Source: Halomonas sp. KAO (GTDB taxonomy: Bacteria > Pseudomonadota > Gammaproteobacteria > Pseudomonadales > Halomonadaceae). From it: 64,000 nucleotides of DNA. Where the stretch lies: contig NZ_JADNRL010000005.1 of assembly GCF_015595025.1 (NCBI RefSeq), forward strand, positions 1 through 64,000. Direction: 5' to 3'. The notes under the pieces are model-generated. The model did not search any database, was not told where the DNA came from, and saw nothing but the letters and a program-made list of their open reading frames with translations. The position numbers were made by a program, and so were the translations under genes. Shown in pieces: positions 58,972 to 64,000 of the stretch (position 1 is the first letter of the stretch; the number at the start of each line of letters is the position of its first letter).

Positions 58972-59123
58972 CGGCGCCTCCTCCTTGCTGGTTATCGTGA
59001 CTTGTTATTGTCGTCTCACGCGCTAGCCGCGTGTGGTCGTTCGATTCAGCTATATCTATAAGGCAGTGTAGTCACCCACACTGCGGCCAATGGTCACGCC
59101 CTCGCCCACCGCCAACGCCTTTT

Positions 59124-59297
59124 TCAACGGGCCGCCGACACGGCGACAAACGCCACGACCGCCACCAATACCAGGCCCATCAGGATTCCCACGGTAATAA
59201 AGGCCACGGGATGCCCCTTCTCGAAGTCCTCCCGACGCTGGGCATCCTTCTGAACACCGAAGAAGGCCGCCAGTACCGACTTGATCACGCCCCACAT
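59124..59297 (-). CDS. DUF2970 small membrane protein of the cox locus
   Basis: A 57-residue protein, missed by 60-residue ORF limits. It reads MWGVIKSVLAAFFGVQ, then a short charged stretch, KGHPVAFITVG and one C-terminal transmembrane helix. It matches the DUF2970 family, found in Pseudomonas cox clusters. GGGAGCG lies upstream of the start. It lies about 150 nt upstream of coxB on the same strand, a position different from the usual ctaG-coxC location in Pseudomonas. Confidence 0.85.
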   Translation of the reverse strand: MWGVIKSVLAAFFGVQKDAQRREDFEKGHPVAFITVGILMGLVLVAVVAFVAVSAAR

Positions 59298-59448
59298 CGC
59301 ACTCGCTCCCTGACACGCATCCTGAATTCAAGCAACAAGCGCAGCCCCCCGGCCCCGCCCTCCCGCTTACGGTCTCCTATACTCTAGTCAACATCACGAG
59401 GCATATGCCGCATCCGCCATCCGCTGGCGTAGTGACCAGGAGGTCGTC

Positions 59449-59778
59449 ATGTCCCAGAACCCGTTCTCCAACCCGATGCTAGAGTGGTGGCAGCAGCAGT
59501 GGACCAAGGGTGCCAACCCCATGGCGCGCACCCAACTGGCCTGGATGGAAGGTCTCGCCGAGGCCCTGCAGTTTGAAGCCGAATTCCTGAAAGCCATCGC
59601 CGAGAGCGGTGAAAGAATCGCCGAATGCTTCGACGGACCAAAGCCCACGACCCCGGAAGAGGTGCAGGCCTGCTATGAAAGGCTGGTGAAGGAGGTGAGC
59701 AACGCGCAGATGAAACGCCTGGAGCATGCCACCAAGCTCAGTCACGATTTCCACAAGCGCCTGTGGGAGGAAATCTAG
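59449..59778 (+). CDS. Phasin-like hypothetical protein
   Basis: A 109-residue hydrophilic, strongly helical protein. The N-terminus has NPMLEWWQQQWTKGANPMAR, and the rest is helical with NAQMKRLEHATK. It has no cysteine. Size, composition and the Trp-rich start recall phasin/PhaE-like granule proteins, and bdhA and scoAB elsewhere in the window suggest polyhydroxybutyrate metabolism. No family is firmly recognised. It is followed by a rho-independent terminator. Confidence 0.65.
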   Translation: MSQNPFSNPMLEWWQQQWTKGANPMARTQLAWMEGLAEALQFEAEFLKAIAESGERIAECFDGPKPTTPEEVQACYERLVKEVSNAQMKRLEHATKLSHDFHKRLWEEI

Positions 59779-59860
59779 GCTCGACCGAAAAGTGGCGAGC
59801 GCAGCCAGTTTTCGGACAGAGCCCGGCCATCCTTCAGCGATCGACATCGCCAGATAAACC

Positions 59861-59885
59861 AGGCGCTCTGATCGGGCGCCTTTTT
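59861..59885 (+). terminator. Terminator of the phasin-like gene
   Basis: AGGCGC pairs with GCGCCT around a 9-nt loop and is followed by a T-run (59881-59885) then AAAT. It overlaps the stop end of the convergent lrgB gene. Confidence 0.75.
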
Positions 59886-60618
59886 AAATCCCCAGCCCGA
59901 AGAGCCGCGTGATCAGCGGCAGCAGAAACGCCGTAAGAAGACCCGTCAGCCCCATGGCCAGCCCCGAGAAGGCCCCGGCCACGGCGCCGATCCGCGCAAA
60001 CGCCTGGGCCGTGCCGAAGCCATGGGCCGACAGCCCCAGGGCAAACCCCTGCACCGCCGGATCCTTAATCCGCAACAGACGGAATACCCAGGGTGAAAGC
60101 GCACATCCGATGGAGCCCGTCAGCAGCACCAGTCCCGCCGCCAGCGAAGGTATGCCTCCGATCTGCTCGGCTATCCCCATGGCGATCGGGGATGTCACCG
60201 AACGCGGCGCCAGGGAGAGCACCGTTTCAAGCCGCGCTCCCAATGCCAGGGCAATGCCCAGGGTGCTGGCCACCGCCGTGACGATGCCCAGCAGACAGGC
60301 CAGCAGCAGCGGCACCAGCAGCCGCCTGACACGCTCACGGTGGTCATACAGGGGAATCGCCAGTGCCACGGTGGCCGGCCCCAGCAGGAAGTGGATGAAC
60401 TGCGCCCCCTCGAAGTAGGTGGCGTAATCCATATCCACCAACAGCAGCAGGCCGATAAGCATGGCGATGGAGAGCGTTACCGGATGCAGCAATGGCGTGC
60501 CGCCGAGGGCAGTGTTGATGCGCACCGCCAGGCTGAACACCAGCAGAGTCATCAGCAGCGAGAGCAGCGGGTTCCCGGAGAGATAGACCCACAGCTGATC
60601 CAGCGTCGCGAGGCTCAT
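59884..60618 (-). CDS. lrgB: LrgB/CidB-family membrane protein
   Basis: A 244-residue integral membrane protein with about seven hydrophobic segments. It has the family segments FLLGPATVALAIPLY, APRSVTSPIAMGIAEQIGG and SAHGFGTAQAFARIG. LrgB partners with holin-like LrgA; in plants and bacteria homologs act in glycolate/pyruvate or similar carboxylate transport as well as cell lysis control. It overlaps lrgA by 4 nt, indicating coupling. Confidence 0.93.
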   Translation of the reverse strand: MSLATLDQLWVYLSGNPLLSLLMTLLVFSLAVRINTALGGTPLLHPVTLSIAMLIGLLLLVDMDYATYFEGAQFIHFLLGPATVALAIPLYDHRERVRRLLVPLLLACLLGIVTAVASTLGIALALGARLETVLSLAPRSVTSPIAMGIAEQIGGIPSLAAGLVLLTGSIGCALSPWVFRLLRIKDPAVQGFALGLSAHGFGTAQAFARIGAVAGAFSGLAMGLTGLLTAFLLPLITRLFGLGI

Positions 60619-60974
60619 CGCGACTCCCCTCCCCGGCGACGGTTTAGCCGGTCCAGTCCCCAGGCGGTCGCGGCCAGGGTCAGTCCCGTGGACACCACCA
60701 GGGTGATCAGGATGGGCCAGAGGTCCCGACCGATCAGGGCGAAGTGCACCATCAGTCCCACCCCCGCCGGAACGAACAGCAGGGTCAGATAGCGCAGCAG
60801 ACCCTCGCCGGCCATGCGCAGGCTCCTGGGCACCTTGCCATTTACCAGCAGCCCGATCAGCAGGATCACCATGCCAATCACCGGGCCTGGAATCGGCAGC
60901 GTCAGCCCACGCGCCACCAGCTCCCCCAGGAACTGGCAGGCCAGCAACACACTCATCCCCATGATCAACGGCAC
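60615..60974 (-). CDS. lrgA: LrgA/CidA holin-like protein
   Basis: A 119-residue protein with four hydrophobic segments and the motif ARGLTLPIPGPVIGMV, plus a conserved GEGLLRYLTLLFVPAGVGLM. It forms the other half of the LrgAB pair. It is divergent from tRNA-Pro; the 210 nt between them hold their promoters and no gene. Confidence 0.94.
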   Translation of the reverse strand: MPLIMGMSVLLACQFLGELVARGLTLPIPGPVIGMVILLIGLLVNGKVPRSLRMAGEGLLRYLTLLFVPAGVGLMVHFALIGRDLWPILITLVVSTGLTLAATAWGLDRLNRRRGGESR

Positions 60975-61102
60975 GGCAACTCCCCCTCTGCGACCCCGAC
61001 AACGCCCGATACGCGGCGTAAACCGCCGACATCATAGAGCATCATCGCGGCACGCCCCAGCGCTCCCAACCCAAGCATCTGAAAAGAAAGTGCAAAAGGG
61101 GC

Positions 61103-61131
61103 TTTTCATTTGCCGGCTAACGCGCTAGTAT
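61103..61131 (+). promoter_or_regulatory. Putative promoter of tRNA-Pro
   Basis: TTTTCA (61103-61108) and TAGTAT (61126-61131) are 17 nt apart, followed by a G+C-rich stretch before the tRNA. Each hexamer matches consensus at four of six positions. Confidence 0.45.
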
Positions 61132-61184
61132 ACGCCTCGTTCTCGGGGCACAGGCCGAACGGCCAGGAAACCGAAAACGAGAGT

Positions 61185-61261
61185 CGGAGCGTGGCGCAGC
61201 TTGGTAGCGCGTTGCAATGGGGTTGCAAAGGTCGCAGGTTCGAATCCTGTCGCTCCGACCA
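61185..61261 (+). tRNA. tRNA-Pro (anticodon GGG)
   Basis: A complete 77-nt cloverleaf with encoded CCA. The acceptor stem CGGAGCG/CGCTCCG is perfect, with discriminator A. The anticodon loop ATGGGGT gives anticodon GGG (positions 34-36), reading CCC and CCU proline codons, and the TTCGAAT T-loop is standard. First pair C1-G72 is typical of bacterial tRNA-Pro. An intrinsic terminator follows. Confidence 0.97.
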
Positions 61262-61272
61262 GAAATATCAAG

Positions 61273-61312
61273 AAAAACCGCCACTTACGGGTCATGCCGA
61301 GTGGCGGTTTTT
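61273..61312 (+). terminator. Rho-independent terminator of tRNA-Pro
   Basis: Thirteen perfect pairs (61273-61285 with 61300-61312) with a loop of 14 nt containing an internal CGG/CCG stem; the right arm ends in five T residues. Strong terminator, also usable on the minus strand. Confidence 0.9.
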
Positions 61313-61432
61313 CGTTGAAGCTCCCGTGGGTTCCAGGCGAGATCAATAACCCAAGGGAGGTGGACGTCCAACGCCCTATTTCTTTCCCCCTCTCCTTTCA
61401 TCCTCTTCTTTCGCTTGCTCTAGGCCAGGCCG

Positions 61433-61669
61433 TCAATCCAGGAAGGCCGCGATGCCTTCGTCATCGATCGCTTCATGCACCGCATCCAGGGCGGCCTGGT
61501 CGGTGGGAAACCGGTCATCCCACACATGGGAGGTGCCATCCTCGTTGACGACTTCCAGCAGCCAGTCGACCTCTTCCTCCAGGCGGTAGATATCGACCTG
61601 CAGGGTGTGACCGTCACGGGTAATGGCCTGGCTCAGGGGGCTCTGAATGAGTTCGGGCTCGGTGTTCAC
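61433..61669 (-). CDS. Conserved hypothetical protein
   Basis: A 78-residue acidic protein with SPLSQAITRDGHTLQVDIYR, WLLEVVNEDGTSHVWDD and FPTDQAALDAV, a pattern I associate with a widespread small proteobacterial family of unknown function. There are no membrane segments or cysteines. It is transcribed toward tRNA-Pro on the opposite strand. Confidence 0.8.
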   Translation of the reverse strand: MNTEPELIQSPLSQAITRDGHTLQVDIYRLEEEVDWLLEVVNEDGTSHVWDDRFPTDQAALDAVHEAIDDEGIAAFLD

Positions 61670-61850
61670 GAGGCTCTGTCTCCGGAATAGCTGTCAGTAA
61701 GGGGGGATTACTCTACCCCCAACGCCTGCACCACGGCATCCCCGGCTCGGCGTAGCAGCTGGTCTATAACTTGGTGAGCGACTCGGCGAGGATCTAGGGA
61801 TATCCGACTGCAATGGGTAAAAGGCCATTGCCATCCGACGTCAGGCAAAG

Positions 61851-61976
61851 CTAAGGGGCCAGACCATTGGCGCGCATGGTGAAATGTTCGGCCAGCCACT
61901 TGACCCGGTGCATGGCCACCACCGTCTTGCCGGTACTTGCTCCGCCCAGCAATCGCACCGAACCGTTCTTCTTGTC
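61851..61976 (-). pseudogene. Remnant of a superfamily I (UvrD-like) helicase, Walker A region
   Basis: Between two in-frame stops the minus strand encodes about 41 residues including VRLLGGASTGKTVVAMHRVK and a following WLAEHF. This matches the Walker A region of UvrD/Rep-like helicases (GxAGTGKT). Nothing else of a helicase is visible in any frame nearby, so the rest is deleted or decayed. The wider stretch 61670-62129 is otherwise empty of genes. Confidence 0.65.
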
Positions 61977-62129
61977 CTACGCCAAGTGGCGCAGGGCCAA
62001 ACTCGGTGCGAGCCCGGCCCCATTGGCGCTTCTCTTTTCCAACGGTGCAAGGGTCACGCCGCAAGAAGACAGTGCGTGTCTCGAGAGGCAAACTGGACAT
62101 CAGGCGATACGCGACCCCGAGGCTCCTCA

Positions 62130-62642
62130 ATGACGGCACACCTGATCGACTTTAAAAACGCGGCCGAGGCCAAGCGCTGGCGGGCCATCAACGATGACGT
62201 AATGGGCGGCGCCTCCCGCGGCAACCTGCATATGCAAGACGGCGTCGGGGTGTTCAGCGGCGAGACTTCCCTCGAGAACAACGGCGGTTTCGCCTCGGTG
62301 CGCCGCGAGCCCGAGGCCATGGACCTGAGCGGCGCTCCGGGCCTGGTGCTCCATGTGCGTGGCGACGGCCGCCGCTACCAGCTGCGCCTGCGCTCAAACC
62401 AACTGTTCGAGGGCGCCGCCTATCGGGCGCTGTTCCAGCCCCCCATCGGCGAATGGCAACGCCATGCCCTGCCCTGGCACGAGTTCGAGGCGGTATTCCG
62501 CGGTCGGCGACTGGAGGGTGCGCCGCCGCTCGATCCCGCGGCGCTCCGGCAGGTGGGATTGCTTATCGCCGACCGGCGGTCGGGACCCTTTCGGCTGGAG
62601 CTGGCGTGGATCGGGAAGATAAACGGCCAGGAAAGCAAATAA
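62130..62642 (+). CDS. CIA30-family protein
   Basis: A 170-residue protein of the CIA30 (complex I intermediate-associated protein 30) family, a jelly-roll beta fold. It has WRAINDDVMGGASRG, FSGETSLENNGGFASVR, QLRLRSN and a late VGLLIADRRSGPFRLEL, all family segments. Mitochondrial CIA30 aids complex I assembly; in bacteria the role is unknown. The start at 62130 follows GAGGCTCCTCA. It follows the decayed helicase region. Confidence 0.88.
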   Translation: MTAHLIDFKNAAEAKRWRAINDDVMGGASRGNLHMQDGVGVFSGETSLENNGGFASVRREPEAMDLSGAPGLVLHVRGDGRRYQLRLRSNQLFEGAAYRALFQPPIGEWQRHALPWHEFEAVFRGRRLEGAPPLDPAALRQVGLLIADRRSGPFRLELAWIGKINGQESK

Positions 62643-62810
62643 ATCCTCGTTTACTCCACTTTTTTAACACTCCTAAAACTTACAAAATTAGCTACTTTTT
62701 ATTGTAAATGGTACGGTAGGGGGTCAGCTAAAAAGTGTTACTTCAAGGCATGATACTGGATTCTTTTGCCTGTCATGAGGTTCTGGTATGTTTAGGAGGT
62801 CAACGCATTA
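62643..62810. other. A+T-rich intergenic stretch
   Basis: No gene is seen. The run 62650-62710 is dominated by T and A (poly-T tracts, TTTTTATTGTAAATGG), unlike the 65% G+C flanks. Similar sequences CACTTTTTTAACACT and AAAAAGTGTTACTT form an imperfect inverted repeat. It likely holds the promoter for the next gene. Confidence 0.4.
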
Positions 62811-63068
62811 ATGATGGATATCTTCAAGGTGGTTTACGATGGGGACACCATCGGTTTCTTCCCTGCCGCCACTTGGTGTCAGGCTTCCAAGACGGGAGCG
62901 AACTTTCACCGTAAGCAGACCGGTGAAAACGTGCCTTGGGAGCATGTAACGACCACCTGGATCAATCCGAAGCATTACGAACAGGAGGGTGTTCCTGAAG
63001 AACTTTATGCCGCACCCTCCTCGACCGAGGTAAATAGTGCCGTCGAAAACGATCTTGCCACAGCCTAG
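62811..63068 (+). CDS. A+T-rich hypothetical protein
   Basis: An 85-residue protein of no recognised family, starting MMDIFKVVYDGDTIGFFPAA, with WCQASKTGANFHRK and a Trp-rich middle (PWEHVTTTWINP). It has an acidic tail. AGGAGG lies 11 nt upstream; codon use is less G+C-rich than the neighbours, suggesting recent acquisition. It is followed by a clear terminator. Confidence 0.7.
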   Translation: MMDIFKVVYDGDTIGFFPAATWCQASKTGANFHRKQTGENVPWEHVTTTWINPKHYEQEGVPEELYAAPSSTEVNSAVENDLATA

Positions 63069-63094
63069 TCTCTGCGCCTGCCCTTAAAACATAT

Positions 63095-63123
63095 AAGCCA
63101 TGCCATCCCGGTATGGCTTTTTT
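63095..63123 (+). terminator. Rho-independent terminator
   Basis: Ten-bp stem with one G-U pair (63095-63104 with 63110-63119), a 5-nt loop and a T6 run. It ends the 62811-63068 gene. Confidence 0.85.
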
Positions 63124-63271
63124 CTGTTATTTTTTCCATTATCTTGTCTGGCTTTGGATCTTATACAAGTTCACTAATAATATGGGAAGCTAACCCATCC
63201 CTCGCATCACACAGAGCTCTCTGAAGCCAAACCACGTCTCGATTCGTGACTGACAATAAGGAAATACAGCC

Positions 63272-64000
63272 ATGACCGACTCCCCCCTCAAACTCCCGCT
63301 CCGCGAGCAGTATGCCGCTCTGCGCAGCGGCAAACTCACGGCCACCACGCTGGCAGAAACATCGCTGGAAGCTCACCGCATCCGCGGCCAGCACGATCAC
63401 GCCTACATGACCTGGAACGGCGAGGCTGCCCTCGCTCACGCCCAGGCTACAGATCAAGTGATTCGTCAGGGGGGAGACACCGGCGCGCTGATGGGCATCC
63501 CCGTATCGCTCAAGGATTTATTTGCGGTGCCGGGGCTGCCGACCTATGCCGGCTCGTCCCAGCGGCTACCATCACAGTGGGAGCAGGCCGGCCCGCTGGT
63601 CAGGGCCCTGCTCGCCCAGCTGCCCAGCGTGATGGGCAAGACCCATACGGTGGAGTTTGCCTTCGGTGGCCTCGGGACCAATGCCCACTGGGGAGCGCCG
63701 CGCAACCCCTGGGATCTCGAGAATCACCGAATATCCGGGGGCTCGAGCTCCGGAGCGGGGGTATCGCTGGTCGGGGGAACCGCAAGCCTGGCCTTCGGGA
63801 CGGATACCGCGGGCTCGGTGCGAATCCCCGCCTCCATGACGGGGGTGGCAGGCCTCAAGACCACCGCGAGACGCTGGCCCGGGAAGCAGATCGTGCCGCT
63901 CTCTCCTACCCTGGACACCCCTGGGCTGCTGGCTCATCGCGTCGACGACCTGGCGTTTGCCTTCGATGCCCTGGATGGTGCACTGACGGGCCGCGATGAC
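63272..64000 (+). CDS. Amidase, N-terminal part (cut by window edge)
   Basis: An amidase-signature protein, open to the window end (243 codons seen of about 450). The catalytic Lys is in PVSLKDLFAV; the Gly-Ser-rich signature GGSSSGAGVSLVGG follows, with cis-Ser and nucleophile Ser in DTAGSVRIPAS. It could be an amidase of the GatA/indoleacetamide hydrolase group; it lacks the context of gatCAB. AAGGAA precedes the ATG at 63272. Confidence 0.92.
   Translation, partial: MTDSPLKLPLREQYAALRSGKLTATTLAETSLEAHRIRGQHDHAYMTWNGEAALAHAQATDQVIRQGGDTGALMGIPVSLKDLFAVPGLPTYAGSSQRLPSQWEQAGPLVRALLAQLPSVMGKTHTVEFAFGGLGTNAHWGAPRNPWDLENHRISGGSSSGAGVSLVGGTASLAFGTDTAGSVRIPASMTGVAGLKTTARRWPGKQIVPLSPTLDTPGLLAHRVDDLAFAFDALDGALTGRDD

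Noticed and set aside
61708-62139. 143-codon minus-strand frame in the gene-poor region
   Set aside because: Its frame differs from the helicase fragment and shows no family; it is most likely a chance frame in decayed DNA.

Overview
The window is a gene-dense, high-G+C stretch of a gammaproteobacterial chromosome. It most resembles Halomonas and its relatives (Oceanospirillales/Halomonadaceae), with many arrangements shared with Pseudomonas. The taxon is inferred from gene content and gene order: fmdB-aspS-yebC, thrS-infC-rpmI-rplT-pheST-ihfA, and a cox cluster carrying DUF2909 and SURF1 genes. No rRNA, CRISPR array, phage or intact insertion sequence was seen. Almost everything is core metabolism, translation and respiration. 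The accessory-looking spots are about 17.5-18.1 kb, 36.7 kb, 50.95 kb and 61.3-63.2 kb.

Layout. 1-2.75 kb (minus): fmdB, aspS and the start of yebC. 2.9-5.8 kb (plus): a three-gene operon of D-2-hydroxyacid dehydrogenase, PfkB sugar kinase and nucleoside hydrolase, probably nucleoside/ribose salvage. 5.8-12.6 kb: acylphosphatase, a YihY/BrkB membrane protein, an NMN adenylyltransferase-Nudix fusion, a LysR regulator, cardiolipin synthase and class I fumarase. 12.8-19.9 kb: uvrB, an OsmC protein with a small HMA-like protein, ygfZ, tatD, a small secreted repeat protein in a low-G+C patch, and prfC. 20-31 kb: a RegB/RegA-type redox two-component system, 3-hydroxybutyrate dehydrogenase, a HybE-like protein, an inositol-phosphatase-family protein, glutaredoxin, a DUF1338 protein, a two-subunit 3-oxoacid CoA-transferase with a divergent LysR gene, a lysophospholipid acyltransferase, a LysM/LytM lipoprotein, an AlkB-like dioxygenase and a hemerythrin protein.

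31-37.7 kb is a glycine module: an AgcS sodium:amino-acid symporter divergent from gcvH-gcvP, with a palindrome between them. 37.7-40.4 kb: ppnN, a membrane protein, a MioC-type flavodoxin and a DUF2788 protein. 40.5-47.7 kb (minus): the thrS-infC-rpmI-rplT-pheS-pheT-ihfA operon, with an AUC start codon for infC and a strong intrinsic terminator/attenuator just before pheS. 47.9-51 kb: an OmpA-like lipoprotein, a DUF2489 protein and a DASS/SLC13 carboxylate transporter ending in a 14-bp tandem repeat.

51-59.3 kb (minus) is a complete aa3/caa3-type cytochrome c oxidase locus: a DUF2970 protein too short for ordinary ORF cut-offs, subunit II fused to cytochrome c, subunit I, CtaG, subunit III, SURF1, a small CxxxC protein, heme A synthase and heme O synthase. 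59.4-64 kb: a phasin-like protein, lrgAB, tRNA-Pro(GGG), and then a patchy region with a helicase remnant, a CIA30-family gene, an A+T-rich orphan gene and the start of an amidase.

Connections. RegBA may control the oxidase locus in the same window. bdhA, scoAB and the phasin-like protein point to polyhydroxybutyrate/acetoacetate metabolism. The AspRS carries residues expected of the non-discriminating type, which implies Asn-tRNA formation through GatCAB. No single clearly new system stands out. The best leads are the repeat-bearing secreted protein, the shared glycine-module palindrome, the pheS-proximal attenuator and the post-tRNA-Pro patch.
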